A stretch of DNA of 64,000 nt from Rheinheimera sp. 1928-s. GTDB lineage: Bacteria > Pseudomonadota > Gammaproteobacteria > Enterobacterales > Alteromonadaceae. The stretch lies in the NCBI RefSeq assembly GCF_029269265.1, contig NZ_JARIXP010000002.1:58087-122086 (forward strand). The letters run 5' to 3'. The position numbers and the translations under genes were made by a program. Under the pieces are notes generated by a model that made no database searches, was not told the DNA's origin, and saw only the letters and a list, made by a program, of their open reading frames with translations. The stretch's first letter is position 1, and each line of letters starts with the position of its first letter. Shown one piece after another: positions 52,785 through 63,793 of the stretch.

Positions 52785-53447
52785 TCAGGACGCCACAGCT
52801 AATTTATCTAAATACAGCTGAGGTAAGTTAAACTGAATACCAATAGACAAACCCCGTTCTTCCAGTCTGGAATTACGCACTTCACCCTGAATTTTCTGAT
52901 CAATGCCTATTTTTTCACATTGGATATGCAGGACTACAGGTGCCAAATTCACCTTACTGCCCTGATGCGACGGGTCAAACAAAAAACGACAACCACCGCT
53001 GGATACATCAATCAAATGGCCCTGAAAACTACGGGCATTCTGCACTACTTCCAGATTTAACCGCACCGAAGCAGGAATAAAAATACTGTTACGTCGTTCG
53101 TTACGTAAAGCACGACGTTGTATCACAGAGGGAAAGCTGATCACTGCCAATTTATCCGGAAAGCGGCTCAGCTGAAGTAATTCAGATCGAAAAGCGAAAC
53201 ATTCGCCGACTGAATCTTCGACTAAAAAACGACAGACCACAGCCAGACCGTTAATAAAAAACCGATCAGGCAAAGAATCGTCATCTACTCTGAACAACAC
53301 ATATTTACCGGCTTTATATCCCACCAGCTCACAGTTGCAGCGGCTTTTGCGCTGATCCAGCAATTCCAGATCAAAACGCTGGCCAATTTTAACATGCGAC
53401 AGCCATTCTTTATTGTCAGGTTGTTCAGAACTAACAGCTACTTGCAT
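52785..53447 (-). CDS. PilZ-domain protein (YcgR-like, c-di-GMP effector)
   Basis: 220 residues. The N-terminal YcgR-like beta domain (IGQRFDLELLDQRKSRCNCELVGY) is followed by a PilZ domain with the arginine motif in QRRALRNERR (about 110) and DVSSGGC, the D/NxSxxG c-di-GMP motif (about 147). It would act as a c-di-GMP receptor affecting motility. Two c-di-GMP enzymes are encoded at 7266-9930 in the same window, though not nearby. A GAGG site precedes the ATG. It converges on ompW. Confidence 0.85.
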   Translation of the reverse strand: MQVAVSSEQPDNKEWLSHVKIGQRFDLELLDQRKSRCNCELVGYKAGKYVLFRVDDDSLPDRFFINGLAVVCRFLVEDSVGECFAFRSELLQLSRFPDKLAVISFPSVIQRRALRNERRNSIFIPASVRLNLEVVQNARSFQGHLIDVSSGGCRFLFDPSHQGSKVNLAPVVLHIQCEKIGIDQKIQGEVRNSRLEERGLSIGIQFNLPQLYLDKLAVAS

Positions 53448-53616
53448 ACCTCATCCTTCAGGCTTCACCGACTTCATGTCGGACATCTCACTCAAACAGG
53501 TGAATAAAAAGAGATACAACTAGTTTGTGAAAAAATGTGTCAGGGATCAAGAAGAAAATGAAAATATCTGCAAACAAAACAAATTTACGATGAAAATTTA
53601 AAAATATCGCTACAAA

Positions 53617-53641
53617 AATGACAAAACCTGCCGAAGCAGGT
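53617..53641 (-). terminator. Terminator of purL
   Basis: On the minus strand ACCTGC, TTCG, GCAGGT is followed by TTTGTCATTTTT, 24 nt after the purL stop. Confidence 0.8.
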
Positions 53642-53665
53642 CTTGTTTATATCATTTTTACAGTA

Positions 53666-56600
53666 TTAGCCTAACCAGACTCTGGCATTACGGAACATCC
53701 GCATCCATGGGCTGTCTTCCTGCCATTCATCCGGATGCCAGCTGTTCGCCACAGTGCGGAATACCCGCTCAGGGTGAGGCATCATAATAGTGACGCGGCC
53801 ATCGGTCGTAGTTAACGAGGTAATACCCAGCGGCGAACCGTTTGGATTCGACGGGTATTGTGTCGTCACATTGCCGTAGTTATCGACAAAACGTAAGGCC
53901 ACAGTGCCACTTTGATCGGCGGCCTGCAGTGCTGTTTGCGATGCAAACTCTGCGTGACCTTCACCGTGGGACACGGCGATAGGCATACGGGAACCGGCCA
54001 TACCTTTAAAGAATAAAGAGGCGCTTTCCTGCACTTCGACCAGGCTGAAACGGGCTTCAAAACGCTCAGACTTGTTGCGAACAAAACGTGGCCATAAATC
54101 AGCACCAGGGATCAGGCTCTTCAGATTCGACATCATCTGACAACCGTTACAGACACCTAAGCTGAAAGTCGTTTCACGTTCAAAAAACGCCGCAAACTCA
54201 GCACGGGCTTTGTCGTTAAAGAGCACTGACTTTGCCCAGCCTTCACCAGCACCTAATACGTCACCGTACGAGAAGCCACCGCACGCCACTAAACCATTAA
54301 ACTCAGCCAATGAACGACGACCAGATAAGATGTCGCTCATATGCACGTCAACCGCATTAAAGCCAGCTCTGTTGTAAGCAGCTGCCATCTCGACATGAGA
54401 GTTGACACCCTGCTCGCGCAGAATAGCGACTTTAGGCAACACGCCTTTCAGGATATAAGGGGCTGCCACATCTTCGTTCAGGTCGAAGCTTAATTTTGCA
54501 TTTAAGCCAGGATCCGTCACATCAGCTTTAGCCACAAATTCCTGACGAGCACCTTCAGGGTTATCACGCATCAGCTGCATTTGATAGGTGGTTTCGGCCC
54601 AGATGGTACGTAAGGTCGTACGGCTGTTGCTGTACACCAACTGATCACCGTGACTGATCTGAATTTGATCGTCAGTTGTCACTTCACCTAATAAATGCGC
54701 CACAGCAGATAAATCATACTGAGCTAAAATCGCCTGCACTACAGGTAAATCGCTGTTCGCTACTTGCAGCACAGCGCCTAACTCTTCACTGAAAAGTACA
54801 GCTAAGTTATCTGTGCCTAAGCTCTGGATATCCACTTTGACACCAGCTTTACCGGCAAAGGCCATTTCAGCCAGGGTGACAAATAAACCACCGTCAGACC
54901 TGTCATGGTAGGCCAGTAATTTCTGCTGAGCCACTAAAGCCTGTACCGCCTGATAGAAGTTCATCAGTAATTCCGGGCTTTCCAGATCTGGTGCTGTCTG
55001 GCCTAACTGCTTATAGACCTGAGCTAAACAGGATGCACCTAAACGGTTCGCGCCCTGACCTAAATCCAACAGGATCAGGCTGCTTGCGCCTTTGTCAGTG
55101 CGCAGCTGTGGTGTCACAGTACGGCGTACATCTTCAACACGGGCAAAAGCTGTGATGATCAAAGATAAAGGTGAGGTCACTGTCTTCTGTTCACCATCCT
55201 GTTGCCAGCTGGTTTTCATCGACATCGAATCTTTACCTACAGGGATAGTTAAACCCATAGCAGGACATAACTCTTCACCTATAGCTTTCACCGCCTGATA
55301 CAAACCTGCATCTTCACCAGGGTGACCTGCGGCCGACATCCAGTTCGCCGACAGTTTGATATGCTTGATATCACCAATCTGAGTCGCTGCAATGTTAGTA
55401 ATAGACTCAGCCACAGCTAAACGGGCAGAAGCTGCGAAGTCCAGTAAAGCCACAGGGGTACGTTCCCCCATCGACATGGCTTCACCATGGTAAGTATCGT
55501 AGGACGCTGCAGTCACACCACAGTTCGCGACTGGCACCTGCCATGGACCGACCATTTGATCGCGGGCCACTAAACCTGTGACTGTGCGATCGCCAATGGT
55601 GATCAGGAAAGTTTTTTCAGCAATAGTAGGTAAACGTAACAAACGCTCAGCCGCATCAGCTACTGTCACGCCGTTCAGATCTAAAGCTTTGCCTTCTGTG
55701 ACTTGAGTTTTCACATCACGGTGCATTTTAGGCGCTTTGCCCAGCAGCACGTTCAGTGGCAAATCAATAGGCGTATTACCAAAATGCTGATCGGACAAGG
55801 TCAGGTGATGTTCGGCAGTGGCTTCACCCACTACAGCATAAGGTGCACGTTCACGCTTACAAATTTCTTCAAACACTGGCATTTGATCGGCAGGAATGGC
55901 CATCACATAACGTTCTTGTGATTCGTTACACCAGATTTCCAGTGGTGACATACCCGGCTCGTCGTTTGGCACGTTGCGTAATTCGAACTTACCACCGACA
56001 CCACCGTCATTCACCAGCTCTGGGAAGGCGTTGGATAAACCACCTGCGCCTACGTCATGGATAAAACAAATAGGGTTTTTATCGCCCAGCTGCCAGCAGC
56101 GGTCGATCACTTCCTGACAACGGCGTTCAATTTCAGGGTTTTCACGTTGCACTGACGCAAAATCTAAATCTTCAGCCGACTGGCCTGAAGCCATAGAAGA
56201 AGCAGCTCCGCCACCTAAACCAATGTTCATCGCCGGGCCACCCAGCACCACCAGTTTGGCGCCAACAGGTAACAAACCTTTTTGCACATGTTCAGCACGG
56301 ATATTGCCTAAACCACCGGCAATCATAATAGGCTTGTGGTAACCACGTACTTCTTCGCCATTGTGGCTTGGTACTTTTTCTTCGTAAGTACGGAAGTAAC
56401 CCAAAATATTTGGACGACCAAACTCATTGTTAAAGGCAGCGCCACCTAAAGGACCATCTGTCATGATGTCCAAAGCTGTCACTATACGGTCTGGTTTACC
56501 AAAGTCGGTTTCCCACGGCTGTTCAAAACCTGGAATACGTAAGTTTGATACAGAAAAACCTGACAAACCGGCTTTTGGTTTGGCGCCTACACCTGTGGCA

Positions 56601-57559
56601 CCTTCGTCACGGATTTCACCACCAGAACCTGTAGCAGCACCAGGGAATGGCGAAATAGCTGTTGGGTGGTTGTGAGTCTCCACTTTCATCAACACATGAA
56701 TATCTTCATGGTTGTAGCCATATTCCTGAGTATCAGCAGACGGGAAAAAACGACCCGCTTTAGAGCCTGTCATTACAGCGGCGTTGTCTTTATAAGCGGA
56801 CAACACGTGCTCTGGTGTTTTTTCAAAAGTATTTTTAATCATTTTAAACAGCGACTTTGGCTGTTGTTCGCCATCTATAGTCCAGTCGGCGTTAAAAATC
56901 TTATGACGGCAGTGCTCAGAGTTGGCCTGCGCAAACATATAGAGTTCAATATCATTTGGGTTACGGCCCAACTGATTAAAATTCGTCACCAGATAATCGA
57001 TTTCATCGTCAGCTAAGGCCAGACCCATGTCGATATTGGCTTTGACTAAGGCTTCACGGCCACCTGTGATGATATCCACTGAACTTAAAGGCGCGGGTTC
57101 AGCTTTACGGAATAAGGCAGAAGCTTGTTCAAACTCGCTGAACACCACTTCCATCATGCGGTCGTGCACTAAGCCCTTTAACTGCTGCAGCTGAGCTTCA
57201 GTCAAGGTAGCCGTGGTCTGGACATAATAAGCCACACCACGCTCTAAACGTTTGACCTGGCTCAGACCACAGTTTTTGGCAATATCAGTCGCTTTGGAAG
57301 ACCATGGAGAAATGGTGCCAGGACGTGGTGTCACCACCAGCAACAACCCTTCTGGTGCATGGCTGACGATAGTAGGTCCGTAAGTCAGCAATTTGCTTAA
57401 AGTCGTTTGTTGTTCAGCCGACAATTCGCTGCTTAAATCAGCAAAATGCATAAATTCGGCATAAACACCACTGACAGGCAAGGAGGCTTTGGCACAAAGA
57501 TCGATGAACTTCTGAACTCTAAACTCGGACAGTGCAGGTGCACCACGCAGGATCAACAT
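53666..57559 (-). CDS. purL: Phosphoribosylformylglycinamidine synthase
   Basis: About 1297 residues, the large single-chain gammaproteobacterial form. N-terminal domain, two ATPase modules ([19 protein letters not shown]) and a C-terminal glutaminase with [13 protein letters not shown] (Cys) and HGEGHAEF (His, Glu). It converts FGAR to FGAM in purine synthesis. The frame continues 18 codons further upstream, but the ATG at 57559 ([11 protein letters not shown]) matches the E. coli N-terminus. It diverges from mltF as in E. coli. Confidence 0.96.
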   Translation of the reverse strand: MLILRGAPALSEFRVQKFIDLCAKASLPVSGVYAEFMHFADLSSELSAEQQTTLSKLLTYGPTIVSHAPEGLLLVVTPRPGTISPWSSKATDIAKNCGLSQVKRLERGVAYYVQTTATLTEAQLQQLKGLVHDRMMEVVFSEFEQASALFRKAEPAPLSSVDIITGGREALVKANIDMGLALADDEIDYLVTNFNQLGRNPNDIELYMFAQANSEHCRHKIFNADWTIDGEQQPKSLFKMIKNTFEKTPEHVLSAYKDNAAVMTGSKAGRFFPSADTQEYGYNHEDIHVLMKVETHNHPTAISPFPGAATGSGGEIRDEGATGVGAKPKAGLSGFSVSNLRIPGFEQPWETDFGKPDRIVTALDIMTDGPLGGAAFNNEFGRPNILGYFRTYEEKVPSHNGEEVRGYHKPIMIAGGLGNIRAEHVQKGLLPVGAKLVVLGGPAMNIGLGGGAASSMASGQSAEDLDFASVQRENPEIERRCQEVIDRCWQLGDKNPICFIHDVGAGGLSNAFPELVNDGGVGGKFELRNVPNDEPGMSPLEIWCNESQERYVMAIPADQMPVFEEICKRERAPYAVVGEATAEHHLTLSDQHFGNTPIDLPLNVLLGKAPKMHRDVKTQVTEGKALDLNGVTVADAAERLLRLPTIAEKTFLITIGDRTVTGLVARDQMVGPWQVPVANCGVTAASYDTYHGEAMSMGERTPVALLDFAASARLAVAESITNIAATQIGDIKHIKLSANWMSAAGHPGEDAGLYQAVKAIGEELCPAMGLTIPVGKDSMSMKTSWQQDGEQKTVTSPLSLIITAFARVEDVRRTVTPQLRTDKGASSLILLDLGQGANRLGASCLAQVYKQLGQTAPDLESPELLMNFYQAVQALVAQQKLLAYHDRSDGGLFVTLAEMAFAGKAGVKVDIQSLGTDNLAVLFSEELGAVLQVANSDLPVVQAILAQYDLSAVAHLLGEVTTDDQIQISHGDQLVYSNSRTTLRTIWAETTYQMQLMRDNPEGARQEFVAKADVTDPGLNAKLSFDLNEDVAAPYILKGVLPKVAILREQGVNSHVEMAAAYNRAGFNAVDVHMSDILSGRRSLAEFNGLVACGGFSYGDVLGAGEGWAKSVLFNDKARAEFAAFFERETTFSLGVCNGCQMMSNLKSLIPGADLWPRFVRNKSERFEARFSLVEVQESASLFFKGMAGSRMPIAVSHGEGHAEFASQTALQAADQSGTVALRFVDNYGNVTTQYPSNPNGSPLGITSLTTTDGRVTIMMPHPERVFRTVANSWHPDEWQEDSPWMRMFRNARVWLG

Positions 57560-57710
57560 AGGTTTTTTTTCCGTTGGTTGAGCGACAATGGAACCCAAAA
57601 TCAGGCGCCGCATTATAAAGAAAAAACGCCAGTAATGGTATGAATAAGATCTGACGACCTGCAGGAATTTTGGTATAAATGGCGCAGATTTAAAGCAAAG
57701 GCATAATCGG

Positions 57711-59162
57711 ATGATTCGATTTGGTATTTTAGGAGCTGTATTAACAGCAGTAGTTTCTTGTACTCCGGTACAGGAACCTGTTCAGCTTCATCAAATTTAT
57801 CAAAGAGATAGCATTCGTGTAGGTATTTTAAACAGCCCTACCAGCTACTACGTAGGAGCCGATGGCCCTACAGGTTACGACTATGAACTGTCGGTGGCTT
57901 TGGCAGAAAAATTAGGCGTTGAACTGGAGTTATTTCCCAGCTATCAGCGGGAAGAGTTGCTGCAAAAACTGGATTCAGGCCAGGTTGATTACATAGCTGG
58001 TGGTTTAGCTGTGACGGACAGCCGCAAACAAAAGTACCGTATAGCGCCAGCTTATTTATGGCGTAACGAAGTGCTGGTGTACCGTAAAGGCAAAAAAAAG
58101 CCGGGCAGTTTTAACGATATTAAAGCCCCTATTCTGGTCCCTAAAGACAGTTCTTTGGCTGAAACACTCAAAGAAGTACAAAAAGATCATCCACAATTGC
58201 AATGGCAGGAAAGTGAATCTGAGGATGCAGATGAACTGCTGCAGCAAGTCGAAGACGGTAAAATTCCTTATACGCTGGTCGATTCCAACTTATTGGCTGT
58301 GAATCAGCGTTTTTTCCCCAACCTCACAGTCGCTTTTAAAGTGAAAGAACAGCAGCCCGTAGCTTGGCTTCTGAGCAACAAAGCCGACGATTCGTTTTGG
58401 GCTGTGTTGATTGAGTTTTTTGGGCAGAATTATCAATCCGGCGATTTACTCAGCCTTGAAGACAAATACTTTGGCCACATCCGCCGTTTTGATTACATCG
58501 CCACGCTGGATTACATCAAAGCTATTGAAAAAGATTTACCCCGCTATCAGCCTTTGTTTGAAAAGTATGCGGGTAATTTTGACTGGCGTTTATTAGCTGC
58601 TATTGGCTATCAGGAATCAAACTGGCGGCCTGATGCCAGAAGTTCGACTGGTGTAGTGGGTCTAATGATGCTGACTGTAAGCACTGCTCAAACCATGGGC
58701 GTCAGCAGCCGGCTGGATCCTGCGCAAAGTATCAGAGGTGGCGCCCGGTATCTGCAGCGTATGGTGGAACGTATTCCAGAGCGGATCCAGATGCCAGACC
58801 GGCTCTGGTTTGCTATCGCAGCTTATAATATTGGCTGGGGCCATGTTGAAAGTGCTCGTGTACTGACAGAGCGCGATGGTGCCAATCCGGACCAATGGCA
58901 TGAAGTGAAACAACGCCTGCCTTTGCTGCAGCAAAAACGTTATTACCAGAATACAAAACTGGGTTACGCCCGTGGTGCTCAGGCTGTTTATTATGTTGAA
59001 AACGTGCGCCGTTTCTACGACACCTTATTGTGGGTTGATGAAAAGAAAAAAACTGAGCAAAGGTTAGATCAACAAAAACAGCGCCTTAACGAGCAATTTG
59101 GTGATAAAGCAGTAAATTCAGAAGAAAAGTCAGGGAACATCAGCACTCCTAAGCAGTCTTAG
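57711..59162 (+). CDS. mltF: Membrane-bound lytic murein transglycosylase F
   Basis: 483 residues. The lipoprotein signal ends in AVVSC (Cys at 17), so lspA processing and outer-membrane attachment are likely. A solute-binding-like domain (about 30-270) is followed by an SLT domain with the catalytic Glu in [14 protein letters not shown] and [10 protein letters not shown]. It cleaves peptidoglycan to 1,6-anhydromuramyl products. It is divergent from purL with tadA close by, the conserved E. coli context. Confidence 0.93.
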   Translation: MIRFGILGAVLTAVVSCTPVQEPVQLHQIYQRDSIRVGILNSPTSYYVGADGPTGYDYELSVALAEKLGVELELFPSYQREELLQKLDSGQVDYIAGGLAVTDSRKQKYRIAPAYLWRNEVLVYRKGKKKPGSFNDIKAPILVPKDSSLAETLKEVQKDHPQLQWQESESEDADELLQQVEDGKIPYTLVDSNLLAVNQRFFPNLTVAFKVKEQQPVAWLLSNKADDSFWAVLIEFFGQNYQSGDLLSLEDKYFGHIRRFDYIATLDYIKAIEKDLPRYQPLFEKYAGNFDWRLLAAIGYQESNWRPDARSSTGVVGLMMLTVSTAQTMGVSSRLDPAQSIRGGARYLQRMVERIPERIQMPDRLWFAIAAYNIGWGHVESARVLTERDGANPDQWHEVKQRLPLLQQKRYYQNTKLGYARGAQAVYYVENVRRFYDTLLWVDEKKKTEQRLDQQKQRLNEQFGDKAVNSEEKSGNISTPKQS

Positions 59163-59218
59163 TGTTGTAACTGCATCGCTAAGCTTTTATATTAGCGAAA
59201 ATAATTTGGAGCCTTTGA

Positions 59219-59386
59219 ATGTTAAAACGTAAAAAACCAACAATGCTGCGCAAGCGGCGATTAATGGATGTTGCATCCAGCAGAAGACGGGTCAGCCGTA
59301 ATATGACAATGTTAAAATTAAACAGACGTCGCCGCTCTTTTCAGTCCATCCAGGATTTAGCCAGCGCCACCGAAGCTATTGCTTAA
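59219..59386 (+). CDS. Small, very basic 55-residue protein of unknown function
   Basis: The 55-residue frame starts MLKRKKPTMLRKRRLMDVAS and ends DLASATEAIA. About 17 of 55 residues are Lys or Arg, with runs of Arg (NRRRRS), so a nucleic-acid-binding role is plausible. GGAG lies 7 nt before the ATG. Its last 11 bp overlap the 3' end of the convergent tadA, and it starts 57 nt after mltF. No family was recognised. Confidence 0.6.
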   Translation: MLKRKKPTMLRKRRLMDVASSRRRVSRNMTMLKLNRRRRSFQSIQDLASATEAIA

Positions 59387-59897
59387 ACTCTCCTTCCTCA
59401 CCACTCTGTTGTTTTTCCTGCTGTTTTAAAGCCTTTTGTTCAGCCCTGCGACGGCGGAAAAATTCAGAGAGTTTGTCTGCACATTGCTGCATCAAAAGAC
59501 CATCCGATACATCAAGCTGATGGTTTAATATCGGATGACGCACTATATCCAGCACTGAACCTGCGGCTCCTGTTTTGGCATCTTTAGCGCCAAACACCAA
59601 ACGTTTTATTCTGCTGTGCACCAACAGACCTGCGCACATAGCACAAGGCTCTAACGTGACATACAAGGTGCAATCAATTAAGCGATAATTGCCAATTTTT
59701 TCTGCCGCCTGACGGATGGCAATCATTTCTGCATGAGCGGAAGGATCATTGAGCTGAATCGACTGATTCCAGCCCTCCCCCAGCACCACGCCGTCTTTTA
59801 CCACCACAGCACCTACCGGAATTTCGCCGCTTTGTTCCGCCTTGTCGGCAAGCTGCAAAGCATACTGCATCCAGTATAAATCGTTGTCTGCGGTCAT
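59376..59897 (-). CDS. tadA: tRNA-specific adenosine deaminase TadA
   Basis: 173 residues. The zinc and proton-shuttle motif SAHAEMIAI (His55, Glu57) and the PCAMC zinc motif at 84-88 are intact. It deaminates A34 to inosine in tRNA-Arg(ACG). The C-terminal ~20 residues are a variable Gln/Glu-rich tail. It converges on the small basic gene. Confidence 0.94.
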   Translation of the reverse strand: MTADNDLYWMQYALQLADKAEQSGEIPVGAVVVKDGVVLGEGWNQSIQLNDPSAHAEMIAIRQAAEKIGNYRLIDCTLYVTLEPCAMCAGLLVHSRIKRLVFGAKDAKTGAAGSVLDIVRHPILNHQLDVSDGLLMQQCADKLSEFFRRRRAEQKALKQQEKQQSGEEGEFKQ

Positions 59898-60108
59898 CTT
59901 TGCCTCTTGTGTTGCTGCTGAATCTGGCTAATTTTACCAGCTAAGGTTAAGCTTTTGGCTATATTTTAGTGAGTTTACTCAAAGCTTTATATGTACAAAT
60001 GAGCTAAGCATTTGAATAAAAACAAGATGTTAACTATGGTATAACACTTGCTAATTGTTATACGCATATTGATCAGTTCAGTTTTTACAGACTTAGGGAA
60101 GGAATATC

Positions 60109-60327
60109 ATGGGACCATTTGAAATAGGTTTTGTCGCTGTTGTTGGCGCTTTTGGTTATGCTTTTTATGAAAACTACACTAAAACACAAATCAAACTAAA
60201 AAGTGCCGGCCAGTCGAGTGACGAAATCAAACAACAAATAGAGCAGCTAAAAGAAAGGGTAGCGACTTTAGAAGCTATTGTGACAGATAAATCCTATCAG
60301 CTGAAAAATGAAATTAATAAGCTGTAA
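60109..60327 (+). CDS. Small PspB-like membrane protein
   Basis: 72 residues. An N-terminal hydrophobic segment (FEIGFVAVVGAFGYAFYENY) is followed by a heptad-like coiled coil QQIEQLKERVATLEAIVTDKSY and an LKNEINKL end. The arrangement (membrane helix, then coiled coil with LE.IVTD) resembles PspB-type phage-shock partners. No pspA or pspC is adjacent, so it may be an orphan. The ribosome site GGGAAGGA precedes the ATG, and a terminator follows. Confidence 0.65.
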   Translation: MGPFEIGFVAVVGAFGYAFYENYTKTQIKLKSAGQSSDEIKQQIEQLKERVATLEAIVTDKSYQLKNEINKL

Positions 60328-60333
60328 AAAGCG

Positions 60334-60361
60334 AAAGGGGCAGATTAAATCTGCCCCTTTT
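60334..60361 (+). terminator. Terminator of the PspB-like gene
   Basis: AAAGGGGCAGATT and AATCTGCCCCTTT form a perfect stem of 13 bp with almost no loop, followed by T. It may serve both directions with guaA. Confidence 0.8.
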
Positions 60362-60379
60362 CTATCCAATCGACTCAAA

Positions 60380-60538
60380 GCTGCGGCTTCAAGTACGAAG
60401 GATCTACCCAAAGTAATTGGAGTTGCAGCTAGGCGACAAGTGTTCTCGCCCAAGGAGCATAGTTGTCCTATGTGACTTCGGCGAGCCTCTCTCAACACGA
60501 GCAGGCAGTCAACAACGCTGCGGCTTCAAGTACGAAGG
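60380..60538. repeat. Structured intergenic element bounded by a 22-bp direct repeat
   Basis: GCTGCGGCTTCAAGTACGAAGG occurs at 60380-60401 and 60517-60538. The sequence between contains hairpin-forming segments (GGCGA...TCGCC and CATAG-TTGTC-CTATG). A related fragment is at 46289-46313. It ends 5 nt before the guaA stop. I cannot assign it to a named family. Confidence 0.65.
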
Positions 60539-60543
60539 GGAGA

Positions 60544-62121
60544 TTATTCCCACTCAATAGTTGCTGGAGGCTTACCCGAGATGTCGTACACCACACGGGA
60601 AATACCGTTCACTTCATTGATAATGCGGTTAGACACCTGACCTAACAGCTCGTATGGCAAATGTGCCCAATGTGCTGTCATAAAGTCGATAGTCTCTACG
60701 GCGCGGATAGACACAACCCAGTCGTATTTACGGCCATCGCCCATTACACCCACAGATTTCACTGGCAGGAATACAGTAAAAGCCTGACTGACTTTGTCGT
60801 ACCAGCCTGAATTACGCAGCTCTTCGATAAAAATCGCGTCTGCTTTGCGTAATAAATCACAGTATTCTTTTTTCACTTCACCTAATACACGCACACCTAA
60901 ACCCGGGCCTGGGAATGGGTGACGGTACAGCATGTCGTATGGCAAACCTAAAGCTAAACCTACTTTGCGCACTTCATCTTTAAAGAGTTCACGCAGTGGC
61001 TCGACTAAGCCCATTTTCATATCAGCAGGTAAACCGCCAACATTATGGTGCGACTTAATCACATGAGCTTTACCGGTTTTAGACGCTGCAGATTCAATCA
61101 CGTCAGGGTAAATTGTGCCCTGAGCTAACCAGCGAGCATTGCTTAGTTTTTTCGCTTCTTCGTCAAATACTTCGACGAAAACGCGACCTATGATTTTACG
61201 CTTGGCTTCAGGTTCAGCTTCACCTTTTAAGGCGTCGAGGAAACGGTTTTCAGCTTTGACATGAATAATGTTCAGACCAAAATGATCACCAAACATTTCC
61301 ATCACTTGCGTGCCTTCGTTTAAACGCAATAAGCCGTTATCGACAAAGACACAAGTCAGATTTTTGCCGATAGCGCGGTGTAATAACATAGCGACAACGG
61401 AAGAATCGACACCACCTGATAAACCTAAAATAACCTGATCATCACCCACCTGCTTTTTGATGTTGGCAATAGCGTCATCAATGATGGTGGCCGGAGTCCA
61501 GAGTTTTTCACAACCACAGATATCAACCACAAACTGCTCTAACATGCGCAGGCCCTGACGGGTATGAGTCACTTCAGGGTGGAACTGTACGCCGTAGAAC
61601 TGACGGGCTTCGTTAGCCATAGCGGCATGAGGGCAAGTTGGCGTTTGCGCAGTCGTGACAAAACCTTCTGGGATTTGTACGACTTTGTCGCCATGACTCA
61701 TCCAGACATCCAATAAGCCACGGCCTTGTTCGTTCAGATGATCTTCAATACCGGTGAACATGGCATTTTCTGCAATCAGTTCAACCTGAGCATAACCAAA
61801 TTCGCGATGCTCGGAACCGGCCACTTTACCGCCCAGTTGCTCAGCCATGGTCTGCATGCCGTAGCACACACCCAGCACAGGCACGCCGGCTTCAAATACA
61901 TAAGATGGTGCGCGAGGCGAGCCAGCTTCAGTCACACTTTCAGGGCCGCCAGATAAAATAATACCGGTTGGAGCAAATTCAGCGATTTGTTCAGCAGTAA
62001 CGTCCCATGCCCACAGCTCGCAGTAAACGCCAATTTCACGCACACGACGGGCGATCAGCTGAGTGTATTGCGAACCGAAGTCGAGGATCAGAATTCGATG
62101 GAAGTGAATGTTTTTGCTCAT
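60544..62121 (-). CDS. guaA: GMP synthase (glutamine-hydrolysing)
   Basis: 525 residues. The N-terminal class I glutaminase has its nucleophile in [11 protein letters not shown] and a His/Glu pair in FHPEVTHT. The ATP-pyrophosphatase P-loop is [15 protein letters not shown], and the C-terminal dimerisation domain ends [15 protein letters not shown]. It converts XMP to GMP. The ATG at 62121 follows AAGG at 5-nt spacing and is better than the GTG two codons upstream. Second gene after guaB. Confidence 0.97.
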   Translation of the reverse strand: MSKNIHFHRILILDFGSQYTQLIARRVREIGVYCELWAWDVTAEQIAEFAPTGIILSGGPESVTEAGSPRAPSYVFEAGVPVLGVCYGMQTMAEQLGGKVAGSEHREFGYAQVELIAENAMFTGIEDHLNEQGRGLLDVWMSHGDKVVQIPEGFVTTAQTPTCPHAAMANEARQFYGVQFHPEVTHTRQGLRMLEQFVVDICGCEKLWTPATIIDDAIANIKKQVGDDQVILGLSGGVDSSVVAMLLHRAIGKNLTCVFVDNGLLRLNEGTQVMEMFGDHFGLNIIHVKAENRFLDALKGEAEPEAKRKIIGRVFVEVFDEEAKKLSNARWLAQGTIYPDVIESAASKTGKAHVIKSHHNVGGLPADMKMGLVEPLRELFKDEVRKVGLALGLPYDMLYRHPFPGPGLGVRVLGEVKKEYCDLLRKADAIFIEELRNSGWYDKVSQAFTVFLPVKSVGVMGDGRKYDWVVSIRAVETIDFMTAHWAHLPYELLGQVSNRIINEVNGISRVVYDISGKPPATIEWE

Positions 62122-62157
62122 AATCACCTTAGTAACAAATGTCGAATGGATAAAACA

Positions 62158-62184
62158 CAGAGGCTGGCAAAACGCCAGCCTCTG
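62158..62184. promoter_or_regulatory. Perfect 11-bp hairpin between guaB and guaA
   Basis: CAGAGGCTGGC, AAAAC, GCCAGCCTCTG. In leftward transcripts it is followed by TGTGTTTTAT, so partial termination or mRNA processing between guaB and guaA is possible. Confidence 0.6.
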
Positions 62185-62193
62185 ATTAAGCGG

Positions 62194-63663
62194 TTAACCT
62201 AAGCGGTAGTTTGGTGCTTCTTTGGTGATTTGCACATCATGCACGTGCGACTCACCCATACCAGCAGAAGTTACTTTGACAAAGACCGGCTTAGTGCGGA
62301 CTTCAGCAATAGTAGAGCAACCTGTTAAGCCCATAGAAGAGCGCAGGCCCCCCATTTGCTGGTGAATAATAGTGCCGATTGGGCCTTTGTACGCCACACG
62401 GCCTTCGATACCTTCAGGCACTAACTTCTCAGCGTTGTTGCTGCCCTGGAAGTAACGGTCAGATGAGCCATTACGTTGTGCCATAGCACCTAATGAACCC
62501 ATACCACGGTAAGATTTGTAGTAGCGCCCCTGATACAGTTCAACATCGCCCGGCGCTTCTTCAGTACCGGCAAACATTGAACCTACCATCACGCAATGCG
62601 CACCAGCCACTAAAGCTTTAGCTATATCACCTGAGAAGCGGATACCGCCGTCAGCGATAATACAAACGTCCATGCCCTGTACGCCATCTACTGCATCAGA
62701 GATAGCTGTCAGTTGAGGTACACCACAACCTGTGACAATACGGGTGGTACAAATAGAACCTGGGCCTATACCCACTTTCACAGCGTTGGCACCAGCCAGA
62801 GCTAAAGCTTTTGCGCCTTCAGCTGTGGCGACGTTACCGGCCACTATTTGTAAATCAGGGTATAAAGCGCGGGTTTGACGGACCCGGTCTAACACACCTT
62901 CAGAGTGACCGTGTGAGGTATCTATTAATAAAATATCTACACCAGCTTCAACTAAAGCAGCAATACGTTCGTCTGTGCCAGGGCCTACGCCCACAGCAGC
63001 GCCCACACGTAAGCGCCCAAATTCGTCTTTACAGGCGTTTGGTTTGCTGGCGGCTTTGTTGTAATCCTGTACTGTGATCAGACCTTTTAATTTAAAAGCA
63101 TTGTCGACCACTAATACTTTTTCAATACGGTGCTTGTGCATTAAAGCCAAAGCTTCAGCACGTGGACCAGCTTCGTTCACTGTAACCAAACGCTCTTTTG
63201 GCGTCATCACAGAAGAAATAGCCAGCTGTGGATTGGTTTCAACGTTCAGGTCACGACCTGTCACTATGCCAACCAGGTTGTTGTCAGCATCGACCACAGG
63301 GAAACCAGAGAAACCATGTTGAGCTGCCAGTTGCTGCACTTCACGGATACTTTGTTCCGGACGTACAGTCACAGGGTCTGAGACTACACCACTTTCGTAT
63401 TTTTTTACTTTACGAACATTGGCTGCCTGCTCTTCGATGGTCATATTTTTGTGAATAAAACCTAAACCGCCTTCCTGTGCTAAAGCAATAGCTAAACGGG
63501 CCTCGGTGACAGTGTCCATAGACGCCGATACCATAGGAATATTTAACGTAATTTTGCTGGTCAATTGAGTCCGCAGGTCTGCGGTATGGGGTAACACAGT
63601 GGAGTGCGCCGGTACAAGTAACACGTCGTCAAATGTAATGGCTTCTTTCACGATCCTGAGCAT
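62194..63663 (-). CDS. guaB: Inosine-5'-monophosphate dehydrogenase
   Basis: About 489 residues, normal length. Two CBS repeats (about 95-205) interrupt the barrel ([11 protein letters not shown]). The catalytic cysteine is in [13 protein letters not shown] and the flap region in GMGSLGAM. It oxidises IMP to XMP. The frame is open for 44 codons further upstream, but the ATG at 63663 ([13 protein letters not shown]) matches E. coli. It diverges from xseA, as in enterobacteria. Confidence 0.97.
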   Translation of the reverse strand: MLRIVKEAITFDDVLLVPAHSTVLPHTADLRTQLTSKITLNIPMVSASMDTVTEARLAIALAQEGGLGFIHKNMTIEEQAANVRKVKKYESGVVSDPVTVRPEQSIREVQQLAAQHGFSGFPVVDADNNLVGIVTGRDLNVETNPQLAISSVMTPKERLVTVNEAGPRAEALALMHKHRIEKVLVVDNAFKLKGLITVQDYNKAASKPNACKDEFGRLRVGAAVGVGPGTDERIAALVEAGVDILLIDTSHGHSEGVLDRVRQTRALYPDLQIVAGNVATAEGAKALALAGANAVKVGIGPGSICTTRIVTGCGVPQLTAISDAVDGVQGMDVCIIADGGIRFSGDIAKALVAGAHCVMVGSMFAGTEEAPGDVELYQGRYYKSYRGMGSLGAMAQRNGSSDRYFQGSNNAEKLVPEGIEGRVAYKGPIGTIIHQQMGGLRSSMGLTGCSTIAEVRTKPVFVKVTSAGMGESHVHDVQITKEAPNYRLG

Positions 63664-63710
63664 TGCAACAATCTCGCTGTTAAAAAAAGAGGGGGGAATG
63701 TTGCGGCGCA

Positions 63711-63739
63711 ATTTTATCCGCTTTTGCGCCTTGCCACAA
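63711..63739 (-). promoter_or_regulatory. Possible guaB promoter with GC-rich discriminator
   Basis: On the minus strand TTGTGG, 17 nt and TAAAAT are followed by TGCGCCGC. The -35 is weak but the -10 and discriminator are good. Stringent-type control would fit a GTP biosynthesis operon. Confidence 0.45.
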
Positions 63740-63793
63740 TCAATTTTTCGCTTTTGTGTTACATTAACTGCCTGAACCACCGGAATCCAAGCC

